Of a DNA stretch of 64,000 bases, positions 20,394 through 30,333 are shown one piece after another. The DNA is from Cryoendolithus antarcticus (taxonomy: Eukaryota > Ascomycota > Dothideomycetes > Cladosporiales > Cladosporiaceae): contig NAJO01000001.1 of the NCBI GenBank assembly GCA_002077065.1, positions 310,001-374,000 of the forward strand, written 5' to 3'. Every line of letters begins with the position of its first letter. Position 1 is the stretch's first letter. Under the pieces are notes generated by a model, which had not been told where the DNA came from, ran no database searches, and saw nothing but the letters and a program-made list of their open reading frames with translations. The translations under genes were made by a program, and so were the position numbers.

Positions 20394-21242
20394 TCACCAA
20401 AGCGATAGGGCCAGATAAATCCCCACGATCGCCGCACCAAGCCACCCAACCCCTTGCAACCAATTCCGCTTCACCTCTGCTCTTTCCCTCACTTCCTCAT
20501 CTAGCGCAGTCACAATATCGACACACAGCCTGAACAGCTCGTCCGCTGCCTCAACAGCCTCTCGCCGTTCGTCTTCCGAGAGCAACGCGTCACCTTCAGT
20601 CAGCCGCGTCTTGAAGTCTGCCTTGATGTCTTCTCCGTCGCTTTTCCCGTCAAAAGACAAGAAGGTGTATCCAGGCCGTGACAAGTCCGAGAAAGATCCC
20701 ATCGAAGCGAAGCTCTTCGGTGACGGCCAAAAGCCCGGGCCAGCTCTCGAAAGCTCTTTACGGAGATGTCGACCTCCAGAGAAAATAGCCATGTACATGA
20801 CCCACATGTACGCGATCAACACATGTGGTTTGTGTCGTAAGCAGTTGTCAATATTGTCGCTGATAGCTCCAAGCGCGACCTGCGTGCGCGCAGGCGGAAC
20901 TTTGGCACCCAAGCTCCGCAAGTCGTTCTGGAGACGCGATTTTCGAGCCAGCCCGTGAGTCCGCAATGTCATGAGCCAACGAACGACTGCACGCGAGTGG
21001 TCTCTTCGCTCGAGCGGATGTTCTTGAGCGAGTTCATCGAGCGCCTCTTCGATGTCGATGTAGATCCGAGCAAAGACTGAGAGACCTAGGGCGTAGAGGG
21101 AAGTATCTTTCGCACATTGTGGCAGCGCGAGAGGAATTCGCGCAGTGATCAATTTGTTGAGCTCGGCGTGTATGACGCGAGTGGATGTATTGATCTCTGT
21201 CGATATAGATGGTTTTGGCGCAGGCTCGCGGATGTCTCCCAT
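20394..21242 (-). CDS. Heme-oxygenase-like protein, tail-anchored
   Basis: Single exon, 282 residues; the ATG at 21242 sits in ideal context (GCCACCATGG). The N-terminal helix INTSTRVIHAELNKLI places a histidine at residue 25, matching the proximal heme ligand of heme oxygenases. ARIPLALPQCAKDTSLYALG is the fungal family hallmark. YMWVMYMAIFSGGRHLRKEL corresponds to the distal-helix Ser-Gly-Gly segment, and FDGKSDGEDIKADFKTRL follows. The C-terminus NWLQGVGWLGAAIVGIYLAL is a single hydrophobic anchor, suggesting insertion into the ER or another membrane with the domain facing the cytosol. Heme degradation is the family activity, but many fungal members are untested and oxygenase activity here is inference. 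Confidence 0.8.
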   Translation of the reverse strand: MGDIREPAPKPSISTEINTSTRVIHAELNKLITARIPLALPQCAKDTSLYALGLSVFARIYIDIEEALDELAQEHPLERRDHSRAVVRWLMTLRTHGLARKSRLQNDLRSLGAKVPPARTQVALGAISDNIDNCLRHKPHVLIAYMWVMYMAIFSGGRHLRKELSRAGPGFWPSPKSFASMGSFSDLSRPGYTFLSFDGKSDGEDIKADFKTRLTEGDALLSEDERREAVEAADELFRLCVDIVTALDEEVRERAEVKRNWLQGVGWLGAAIVGIYLALSLW

Positions 21243-21984
21243 GGTGGCTATTGTAGTGCAGTGGCAATGACCGGCAGAGGTTGCGCCTTTGCAGACTGCT
21301 ATATGTTCGATCCGTACAAGGCCTCTCCGCCAGCAACCAGATAGGACGTGCCAAATATTTGCAGCTTGCTATCCCAAACGCAATGAATGAGTGTGTATGC
21401 TTTGCAAACGACTAGTCCAGAGAAAATGATGATGGGTGGTCTGCAGATCAGGCGATCATATCCGGAGGTCCAAACGTGTACACCTGATCAAGGCGGCAGG
21501 TCACAGTGTCGCCAGCGAGATCGCCACAAGCCATCGTGTGGTCCATCTAGGTGCCTACAGAGTCCTTCAATGATCATTTCCGCCTGGCGAGGATAGCAGA
21601 GTCCTGCAAAATGCAAGGCATCATGAAAATCAAGGTTCAACAGTCTCGGATCGGATGTTGAAAGTAAGCTCGCGGGACGGGTGAAGCCGCCTCTCCGGCA
21701 TAGCAACCGTTTGACAACAAACTGCGATGGATATCACAAAGGTCTGGCCAACAAAAGTCTACATGTCATTGGTCTAAAGAACGCCGTCGCACTCATTAGG
21801 CCGTCCAAGTCGCTTCTTTTCCCAGTGTTGAGGCTTTCGTGGAGCGATCTGGTCGACAGGGTGAACTCAACGCGACCTCACGCTACCACAACACAGCCTC
21901 CAATCGTACATTCCTCGAAATCTGCACCCCACTTCATGACCCAGACACCCAGTCGCACGCGCTGCCGGCAGCACTGAAGACGCA
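21243..21984. other. Divergent promoter region, heme-oxygenase-like gene / ASE1
   Basis: About 740 bases between two oppositely directed starts. No supported coding or RNA feature. Confidence 0.4.
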
Positions 21985-24422
21985 ATGGATACGAGCTACC
22001 TGTCGCAGCAGGTCACGACGATCATAGAGCGATTGCATGGCTTCTTTGACGAGATTGGCGTGCCCAGTCATGAGCGGGATTCTCGAGAGTCGGAGGTGAG
22101 CCTGGGCGCATAGCACTGTTCGAAATGCAGTACTGATGATTTGAACAGCTCTTCTCAGCCCTCTCCGAAACCCTCCACAACCAACTCAATCTCGTCGCGA
22201 AGGAGAAGCACGATCTTACCGAGGAAGCGCAACGCCTTATCAAGCTGATCCGCCAGCTAGAGCGCTCGATAGACAATACAAAGCCCGAGGACGACTACAG
22301 CGCGGAGGAGAGCGTCACCTACCCTTTGTTGACATGCATACAAGCGCTGAAGGAGAAGCACCACACAGTCGCCAAGCTCCATCGCGAGCGATACGAGCAA
22401 GTCAAGAAGCTCGTTGAAGCACTGGAGTCGTATGCTTCACATCTGGAGCCATCGTTCGTGCGCATCAAGCTTCCTCCCACAGATCCCAACGCGAAGCTTC
22501 CGCCGACTTGCGATCTGAGCCCAACTTATGTCGCTTCACTCGATACGGAGTTCACGCGAGTATATGAGGAGTACAACAAGCGACTTCTGCAGGTACAGCA
22601 AACAGCCGAGGAGATCGTCAACTTATGGTCAGAGCTTGGTACACCACAGGCGCAGATTGACAGTCATATTGTGCAGTGCTCACGTGAGGCACCCGAGCAG
22701 CTTGGCCTGCACCAGGAGGATGTGAAGAAGCTAACAGCTAAGCGCGAGAAGCTAATTGTGGAGAGAGCACAGCGAGAGAAGAAGCTGAAGGAGTTGAGAG
22801 TAGCTGTAGAGGGACTGTGGGATCGATTGAGCGTCGATGATGCAGAGCGCAGGCAATTTCTTGCTGCGAATCGGGGATGTGGCATCAGGCAGATCAATGA
22901 GTTCGAGGACGAGCTATCACGACTGAACGAGTTGAAGAGGCAAAACCTGCACTTGTTCGTGGAGGATGCGCGTTTCAGACTGCAAGAGCTATGGGACAGT
23001 CTGTTCTACTCAGAGGAGGAGATGCTGGAATTCGCGCCTGCATTCAGTGATGTGTACTCTGACGCGCTGCTGTCTGCGCATGAGCAGGAAATCGGGCGAT
23101 TGGAGGCACTCAAGGAGCAGCGCGCACCAATCATCGCTGCCGTCGATCGCCACAGAAGCTTGATCAAGGACCGTGAGGACCTGGAGAAAAGCAGTCAGGA
23201 CGCATCGAGACTCATGGCGAAGGGCCAGAAGGGCGAGCGACGAGACCCTGGCAAGCTTCTACGCGAGGAGAAGATGCGCAAGCGTATTACGAAGGACCTG
23301 CCGAAGGTGGAAGCCGAGCTGCGCAGGACGCTTGAGGCTTGGGAGGACGAGTACGGGCGGCCGTTCTGTGTGCACGGCCAGCGATATCTGGACGAGCTTG
23401 AGGCCGCTTCAGCAAAGGCGCCACCACCCAGAAGCAAGACGCCCAATGCTCTTGCACCACCTCGCGAAGCACCCAAAAGTGCAGGCCGACCACAGCCACA
23501 ATCGCAATCTCGAGCAGGCACTATGTGCGGCCCACCGCCTTCACGCAGTAAGACGCCCACGGCGAGCTTGACCCGCAACCCGCTCTCCGCATCCGTCATG
23601 TCGACTTCAATGATGACAGCCTCGGTCTCTTCGCACAGCAGTACCCTATCAAAGCCAATGTCGCCCTCCAAGATCGGTCACCCAGGCAGTCGACTTCCCA
23701 TGAGCAACCTTCGAGACGGTAACAATTCTCCAGAACGCAAGCTCCGGCCCACACACCCTTCACACAAATCCGAGGACCTTGGCTCGACTCTTCGCGGCCG
23801 CATGGGACCGCCAGCCCGTGCTCCACCGCCAAAGATGAAAGATCTCTTCAAACCTCCCACGCCCTCCACCACCTACTACACCAACCCCGAAGACGACGAG
23901 AACGCTCAACGCAGCGCTAGTGTGATCCGGCATCGCTCGCCTGAGGACCCCTACGACGAGGCCGGCCGCTACAGGAGCCATCCACCCAGCTACGCGTCCT
24001 CAAACAACTTGCACACCTCGATGCCGCCTCCCCCTCGACCCACATACCCCCGCGCTCCACAAAGCCAAGACTCCCACTATGCTCCCTCCGCCGCCTCCTC
24101 GCGCCCCATGAGCGTTGCATCAGGCCACTCCTACCCTCTCGCACCGCCTAGTAGGCAGACGTCCAACACATCATCAATGATGACGGATTCTCAAGCAAGT
24201 GGGAGCGAGAACTGGGAGAGCTACACGGATGCTTCTGATACGGAAGATTACCAGGGGAGTGACATTGGGGCTGGGAGACCTATCTTTGTGGGTGGTAGCG
24301 GGACGCTGAAGAGGGGTGTGCCGAGTCCGGTGAGCAGGGGAGGGGATAAGAGGGTTAGGGATGGGGAGGACGGAGGCGGGAGTGGGGCCTGGAGGGATGA
24401 GGAGCTTGGGGAGGTGTATTGA
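21985..24422 (+). CDS. ase1: Microtubule-bundling protein Ase1/PRC1/MAP65
   Basis: Two exons, 21985-22095 and 22149-24422, joined across a 53-nt intron (GTGAGC...TGAACAG) in phase 0; about 794 residues. Exon 1 encodes MDTSYLSQQVTTIIERLHGF then DEIGVPSHERDSRESE, the conserved MAP65 N-terminus; exon 2 continues LFSALSETLHNQLNLVAKEK. Long coiled-coil/spectrin-like helices run to about residue 470 (KRQNLHLFVEDARFRLQELW and EEMLEFAPAFSDVYSD are family blocks). The C-terminal 300 residues are disordered, Pro/Ser-rich and basic, as expected for the regulatory tail with SP/TP (CDK-type) sites such as SKTPNA and SKTPTA. The family crosslinks antiparallel microtubules in the anaphase spindle midzone and in interphase arrays. 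Confidence 0.9.
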
Positions 24423-24920
24423 TCACTACTTCTTGGGGAGAGGTTAGATTGAGGTCTTCTGTCATTGGGAGTGGTACAGCGTGGAAAGTGTGAGGCTCGG
24501 TTGGAGGACTGCTTTGGGATCTGGCGTTGGATGAGAGGGTCGGCGTTCCGCGAGTATACGGTATACGGCATCTCTTACTTGCTGTGATTGAGAAGAGGCG
24601 AAACATGCCTGGCGATGGCAACGAAGCCTTGTACTGTACACTAGCTAGACTTCGTAACGAGATCGAAGGTCACTTCTTGTCTTTCACTGTGCTCGTGCAG
24701 CAGCTCCATTGGTGTACGACGCGGCATAGCAGCTCTGCTAGGCCTCGTGCACCCGTTATTGACTGCACTTAATACTGCTAGCGTCGACGATAAATCCGCT
24801 CCGATCTGTGGGACACGTAGCGATCGATCTGCCATCTCCATTGTCCAGATCAAGGGCCCTTGAATCGAAGATCTATGCTACACTTTCAGCCACTTGCTAC
24901 GCGAGCTGGACCAACATCGC
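24423..24920. other. Intergenic region downstream of ASE1
   Basis: About 500 bases of presumed 3' region of ASE1. No coding signal recognised. Confidence 0.35.
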
Positions 24921-25292
24921 ATGCCGCCACACTCCCAACGCCCAGAGTTCGCCACACGCGAGAACATCGACTCTCCAGCGACCGGCACCAACGCCATACC
25001 ACAGGGCAGGCGCGATCGCACCAGCACTCGCGACGAGGAAGAGATCCGTGACCGACAAGCCAGGTCTGCAGCTCCTTCGCCAAGCAGCTCGCTCGCAGAC
25101 GCGCTAGTCGAGCATGATGCAGAAGCTGTCGCGGCTGCGCTTGCGCTGGTTGCACTAAGCAAATGCGAGGAAGGCCGACACTCGAATATATCGAACGGTA
25201 CAGGGACCGAAGGCAAGTCGTCCGAGTCGGTGGAGGCGGACAGCCAATCGTGGCGGCCATTTCGTGGTCTGAAGTATAGTGCACTTTCTTAG
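24921..25292 (+). CDS. Possible small hypothetical protein
   Basis: Open frame of 123 residues from the ATG at 24921 (MPPHSQRPEFATRENIDSPA). Composition is protein-like: Ser/Arg/Ala-rich, a charged stretch TRDEEEIRDRQ, a possible helix ADALVEHDAEAVAAALALVA, and a C-terminus WRPFRGLKYSALS. No family recognised and no intron evidence. It lies between ASE1 (same strand) and the NOPCHAP1-like gene (convergent) and may be fortuitous. Confidence 0.3.
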   Translation: MPPHSQRPEFATRENIDSPATGTNAIPQGRRDRTSTRDEEEIRDRQARSAAPSPSSSLADALVEHDAEAVAAALALVALSKCEEGRHSNISNGTGTEGKSSESVEADSQSWRPFRGLKYSALS

Positions 25293-25389
25293 CAGCATCG
25301 AGACGGAGTCGCCGGGTCCTTAGCATTTCTCTCCCAGTCATATAATCCTTGCGAATGTATCGCATTCGCATGCCTCGATAAGCGTCGGC

Positions 25390-25887
25390 TCAAGTCACTT
25401 CCTCAACCCCAACGGCCTTCTCCTCCCTCCTTCCCATAAGCTTACCCAGCACCTCCTCATCCTCATCCTCTCCATTCTCCTCCTCGCTCCCACTACTCTC
25501 CTCCCCCTCCTTCGTCTCCTCGAGCACGCCCAAACCCAGATTCATCTCAATATACCGCTCCCCATCCTGCACATCCTCCAAACTCTCCCCCTCCCTCAAC
25601 TCCTCATTCGCCTTCTTCATTTGTGGCAGAAACGCTCCGAGTCGGCTGGCCAGATCCCCCGCGCCGCTCAGACCTGCGCCGCCGATACGAGGCTTTTTCG
25701 TCGCTGGGAGGGTGGTGACTTCGGCGTCGGAGTCGGAGGCGAGGGAGGCGGAGTCATCGCTGTCCTCGCTGTCCTCGCTCGACGAGCTGACCTCGCTCTC
25801 CTCTTCCTCGCTCGAGGCATGGGAAGTCATACTATCTTCGACTGCTCGGTCGCCAGAAACGCTGCTTTGCGCATCCGTGTCCGTCAT
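25390..25887 (-). CDS. NOPCHAP1-like (DUF4598) snoRNP assembly chaperone
   Basis: Start taken at the ATG at 25887 (MTDTDAQSSVSGDR), 165 residues; an in-frame ATG at 25965 would add 26. A Ser/Glu/Asp-rich N-terminal third precedes the conserved core: LASRLGAFLPQMKKANEELR, then GESLEDVQDGERYIEMNLGLG and VLEET, the DUF4598/NOPCHAP1 pattern. The C-terminus is again acidic (SSGSEEENGEDEDEE). In the human family member this core links NOP58 and the R2TP/AAA+ machinery during box C/D snoRNP assembly; the same role here is inferred. It lies upstream of bystin on the same strand, another ribosome-biogenesis gene, but as a separate transcription unit. Confidence 0.75.
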   Translation of the reverse strand: MTDTDAQSSVSGDRAVEDSMTSHASSEEEESEVSSSSEDSEDSDDSASLASDSDAEVTTLPATKKPRIGGAGLSGAGDLASRLGAFLPQMKKANEELREGESLEDVQDGERYIEMNLGLGVLEETKEGEESSGSEEENGEDEDEEVLGKLMGRREEKAVGVEEVT

Positions 25888-25965
25888 ATCAGACTCAGTG
25901 ACAGAGATCGTAGATCCATGCGCCTCTGGCACCTTGTCGGAGCGATCTCGTGCGTGGCTGAGCAT

Positions 25966-26354
25966 AGCGTTGACAAACAGGTGAATGTAGTGGAAAGAAT
26001 TCGAGGTCTGTATGAGGTGGGAATCGACCGACGGAAACTAGCGTCGGATACTGCCGAGCCACTCAAGTCGATCAATCGTTATTTCAAATTTCAAGATATA
26101 CGAGGAATCCTTATTCCGATTTTTCGGATTAAGCGATACTACAGACGTATAATAGCTTGTAATTCCTTGCAGTGTGGTATCACCGACAAATGCTAACTCC
26201 GGGCACTACCGAGCCAATCAAGTTCACGTACATCAGTACCGCAGCAGAAATTATACTAGGGATGATGGAATTTTGATCATGCTGTTATCATGCGACTTTC
26301 GACAAGCTAGCTCTGCGTTATTCTCCAGACCTGTGTCATTATACATCTTCCCTC
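25966..26354. other. Intergenic region with A/T-rich segment
   Basis: About 390 bases between the NOPCHAP1-like start and the bystin stop. A/T-rich around 26080-26160, with a small hairpin TCCGA-TTTT-TCGGA near 26120. No gene seen. Confidence 0.4.
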
Positions 26355-27842
26355 TCAGACCCCACCCATGGTATCATCACCTCCTCCCTCCCTTTCCGGC
26401 TCAACCATCACGCCCCTCCCCCTGCCCTCCAACAACTCCCTCCTAACCTCCGGTCCAATCTGCTTATGTCCCCTGACAAGCAGCAGATCCAGCAAAGCCT
26501 CCCTCTGATCCTCCGTAATTTCATTCTTGTACCTCTGCGCAAAGGCAAGCAGACTCTGATGCCACAGCACTGGCAACTTGAGATCATTAGCCGTAGTCCT
26601 GTAGCCCGCCATCTCGCTATCCCCAGATGGCTGAGCGCGGAATCGCAGAAAGTGGAACACCAATGCATCCACAACACGGTAGGGAAGGGCGTACTTCTTC
26701 TCCAGTAGTATGCGGATGAAGATATTACAAGCTCCTGCGCTTTCGACGTCTGAGGCCATTTGCTCAGCGCCGATCTCGCAAAGACGGTAGATCGCTGTTG
26801 CGGAGTGCAGGACCGGCACGCTGACTCGGGCCAGGACTGAGGAGACTATGGCTGCTTCTCGGAGGGTGCAGGTGCCCGACGCTACAAGCGGGAAGAGGAG
26901 GCCGCGGAAGAAGGCGGCGGGTTTGTAGAGCGCTTTCTTGAGGGCTTTGTAGAGATGCACGTTTAGTTTCTTCGTTTCTAGGATGTCGCCTCGCACGCGT
27001 GGGAGCAGGATGTCTTGGCAGAAGGCTTGTGCTAGCGCTGGCCGGGATGAGACGAACAGTTTCGTGGCTTCGTAGGTTGCGTTTGGGGTCCAGCTGTCAG
27101 GTCGTGTTATGGAGAGCAGGATGTCCCATTGCGGGAGGGTTGGGAGGATTTTGAAGGGTTTGGGTAGTTTGCCGGATTTGTAGCGCGAGAGGAGGAGGCC
27201 GACTTGGGTGTAAACTTCTACAACTTTTGCCGGAAGCTCGACTGCGTCGTCTATGTCGCCGCCTCCAAGGACTGGAGGGCGGACAGCGCCGCCAGAGCCT
27301 TGCTGCTGGGCTTCGTGTGCTGCAATCTTTTCGAGTATGAGGTCCGCTAGATTCGTGCCTGGCCCTTGTGACTCGTCTTGCTCGGCGTCTCGTGTAGGGT
27401 CAAGTAGTGTGGAAGGATCGAAGGAAGGATTGAATTTCTCCCATGCTGCGGCATCTTCGGGGTCGATCTCAATCTCTTCGACTACCTCATCCTCTGATCC
27501 CCATGCCTCCTCCGCGTCATACTCTCCCACATCTGCCTCCTCTGCCTCATCCTCGCCTCCTACTGGAAATCGGCTCTCGAACGTGAATGCTGGATTTGCC
27601 TGAGCCGGCTTTCCAGCTTCTCGCTCCGCATCATCTTCCGCTGTGAGATCCTGTCCGAGATCTAGAATGCGCCGCGACGCTTTTGCATCAACATAGCCAG
27701 TTTGCGACTCCTCGGTGTCGTGGGGCTGCTTCCGCTTCTTGGAGCTCTTCTGCTTGAGAGGTTGTGTGGGCGAGTACTCTTCGCTGAGAGGATTGTGGCG
27801 ACGATCTGAGCGCATTGACTGTGTGCGGGAAGTGCGAGGCAT
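26355..27842 (-). CDS. enp1: Bystin (ENP1), 40S ribosome assembly factor
   Basis: Single exon, 495 residues from the ATG at 27842 (MPRTSRTQSMRSDRRHNPL); the frame stays open upstream but family members start near this point and yeast Enp1 has 483 residues. The N-terminal 200 residues are charged, with acidic runs (EEAWGSEDEVVEEIEIDPED) and the family block AAAWEKFNPSF. The bystin domain then runs to the end: LLLSRYKSGKLPKPFKILPT, TKLFVSSRPALAQAFCQDIL, KALYKPAAFFRGLLFPL, and LPVLWHQSLLAFAQRYKNEI. Bystin/Enp1 is a nucleolar component of pre-40S particles needed for 18S rRNA maturation and small-subunit export. Only 243 bases separate its start from BRE2 on the other strand. Confidence 0.93.
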   Translation of the reverse strand: MPRTSRTQSMRSDRRHNPLSEEYSPTQPLKQKSSKKRKQPHDTEESQTGYVDAKASRRILDLGQDLTAEDDAEREAGKPAQANPAFTFESRFPVGGEDEAEEADVGEYDAEEAWGSEDEVVEEIEIDPEDAAAWEKFNPSFDPSTLLDPTRDAEQDESQGPGTNLADLILEKIAAHEAQQQGSGGAVRPPVLGGGDIDDAVELPAKVVEVYTQVGLLLSRYKSGKLPKPFKILPTLPQWDILLSITRPDSWTPNATYEATKLFVSSRPALAQAFCQDILLPRVRGDILETKKLNVHLYKALKKALYKPAAFFRGLLFPLVASGTCTLREAAIVSSVLARVSVPVLHSATAIYRLCEIGAEQMASDVESAGACNIFIRILLEKKYALPYRVVDALVFHFLRFRAQPSGDSEMAGYRTTANDLKLPVLWHQSLLAFAQRYKNEITEDQREALLDLLLVRGHKQIGPEVRRELLEGRGRGVMVEPEREGGGDDTMGGV

Positions 27843-28085
27843 GTTTGATGAGGTGCATATCAAAGATCGCTTGGTGATCAAGAAATTTGTCGACGCCATC
27901 CTCTCGAATGCCAAGATTTCGATCCACTGAGTAAGGTTTCTAGGGAAAGTTTGCCGAAGACGCGGTTTGGGTCGCGTCGACCTCATATCTTCCAATGTCG
28001 AGAATGTAACTTTCACACTTCATGCCACTGCTCTGCACGTGATTGTACGAAGCCACGGTGCAGTCACAAGCTGTTCACGAGCAAG

Positions 28086-29904
28086 ATGGCCGAAGTGATG
28101 GATACTAACGGCAGCATGCAGGCTGAAGCTCCGCCACCCATACCCCCAGACAACACTCCAATGGCCGTCAAGCAAGAACCCGTTCAGAACAGCAGCATGA
28201 CACCAGCAGAAGTCTTTCGAAGTCAATCCAAGACCCCCGCACCACCGCAGCGAGAACAGCGTGAGAAGAAGGAATCCCTCAAGAAGCGCGAAGCCACAGG
28301 CACAGGCAGCACTTCCGCAGCCACGACATCACTCGGCAAACGGAAAGCTCATGCAACGCACGCATACCCCTCACCCCAACGCTACAATGTCCCGCCACCT
28401 CGACCGCAAGACTATGAAGCCCCTCGCCCGGATATGATGCAAGAGCACGAACCGAATCGCTTCCTCGTGCCGAAAACACATCGAGAACTGTACAAGCCAA
28501 TGGATCTCGCGGAGAACAAGCGTGGCTATCGTTATCAGCGTGCGATTGCCGATCAGCTGTTTGCGCATAAGCAGTATTATCGCAGTACGAGTCCGGCGCC
28601 GCATAACGCGCGGATGAGCTTCGAGGATGCGGATCGCTACATGCATTTCACGACTAATGCGCTGATGGCGACGAATGAGAAGGGGTGGCGGATGGCGCGG
28701 GCTAATACGTGTGCACGGGAGGGTGAGCGCTGATTGTGGCCTTGTAAGTGAGGCCCATTACTAATGATGTGTAGGCACCCTCTACTACGAGATCAAGGTG
28801 CACCGTGGTGTGCCCGAATCTGGACCAGACCCTCAGGCCAACGGACCTCAACCCTTCGTGCGCTTCGGCTTTGCCCGCCGCGAAGCGCCCCTCGACTCCC
28901 CCGTAGGCTTCGATGGCTACAGCTACGGCGTCACCGACATCCGCTGCGAACCTATGCACCGCTCTCGGCCAAGCAAGCTCTACCAAGCCAAGAAGCCCAC
29001 CAAGTCGAAAGCCAAGACCCTTCAACAAACCGCACCGGTGTATGTGACCCTCTCTCCAGAAGATCAAAACGTCAAAGAAGGCGATGTCATCGGCCTCGAA
29101 ATCCAACTTCCCTCCCTTGCCCTGCATCAGAAAATAGTAACAGGCGTCTACAACCCCGCTGTAGATATCGACGACGGCTTTACGCAAGCTAACGCCCCGC
29201 CCGTACCAGTCCCAGACGAGGCGCCGCTAGACGTGATTCGAGACCGCATCCCAGTGGCGTACAAAGGAAATACCTACTTCGAGATCCTGGACCACGTCGC
29301 CACGCGACCGATGGAAGTCTACGCCGATCGCACCACCAACCTCTCCACATTGAGTACGTCGACGAGCGCCGCAGCTGTGGGAAAGGACGCCATCAAAGCA
29401 GCGCCGAACCCAAACCACGAGCAGCCTGCTCTACGCACTTTGCCCCACTCAGCGATAAGGATCTACAAAAACGGCCAATTACTAGGCACAGCTTTCGAGA
29501 ACCTCCTCGCCTTCCTCCCACCCGCCTCTCAACCTAGCAAAGCCCAAGGCGCTCGTGACGGAGCCTTCGACGACGGTTTGACAGGCTACTTCCCCGCCGT
29601 CAGTTGTTTCTTTGGCGGCATCGTGGAGATGAATTTCGGCGATCTGGAGTCCTTCTGGGCGCCTCCGGAGCACATTGAGCAGCGGTATGAGGCTGTGAGG
29701 AAAGCTAGGGCGCATGGGGGAAGTGGGGAGGCGAGATGGATGCCGGGACGACAGGGGAGGGGCGTGGGGGAGAGGTACAGGGAACAGGTTGCCGAGGATG
29801 TTGTGTTTGATTTGGTGGATGAGGTGGATTTCTTTATGCAGGATGGGGGGGTTGGGGGGGTGGTGGGGAGTGGGGGGTTCGGGGATGGGAATGGCGGAGG
29901 GTAG
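28086..29904 (+). CDS. bre2: COMPASS (Set1C) subunit Bre2/Ash2-like, SPRY domain
   Basis: Exons 28086-28722 and 28775-29904 flank a 52-nt intron (GTGAGC...GTGTAG) spliced inside a Gly codon (REG/TLYYEI); 588 residues. After a basic, disordered N-terminus (LGKRKAHATHAYPSPQ) comes NRFLVPKTHRELYKPMDLAE and KRGYRYQRAIADQLF, characteristic of fungal Bre2. The SPRY core follows: GTLYYEIKVHRG, FVRFGFARREAPLDSPVGFD, GYSYGVTDIRC, and GDVIGLEIQLPS, with a terminal part SAIRIYKNGQLLGTAFENLL and YFPAVSCFFGG. Bre2 pairs with Sdc1 and stimulates Set1 methylation of histone H3 lysine 4. The last 30 residues are Gly-rich. Start chosen at MAEVMDTNG; the frame upstream is open but has no family similarity. Confidence 0.9.
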
Positions 29905-30333
29905 ATGACCAAGGTGGAGTCAGTGTGTGTCCGTGACCTGCTCGCTGAAAGGTGAACAGTCTCGATATGGGTGCCGGCATTGCTGCTGATGCTCGTCACC
30001 CGTGCTTACCGTCTGCTTACCTTTGGAAAAGTTCAAGAGTCTCACGCCCAGCTATCGATATCCTCCTGACAGACCATTGGCTCGCCGTGCCGCTGAGGTG
30101 GACTCTCTGCTGTATATTTGTGCGGCTAAGCAATCCGGTTGCAATGCACTCGCGATTACCCGATGTCAGCATGAGAATCAAACTGATAGGTACTACACGG
30201 CTTGCGTCAGGTTCCATGTTTGTCGCGGCAGGGGTAGTTTGGCCAGGGATTGTAGCGTAGCAACCTCTTGCTTCAAGCAGGTCACCCAGAGTCTGCCTTG
30301 TGGACAAAGCAAGCTCCTGTGGAACAGCCGCAA
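29905..30333. other. Convergent intergenic region
   Basis: About 430 bases between the stops of BRE2 and the ankyrin-like gene. No gene is supported. Confidence 0.4.
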
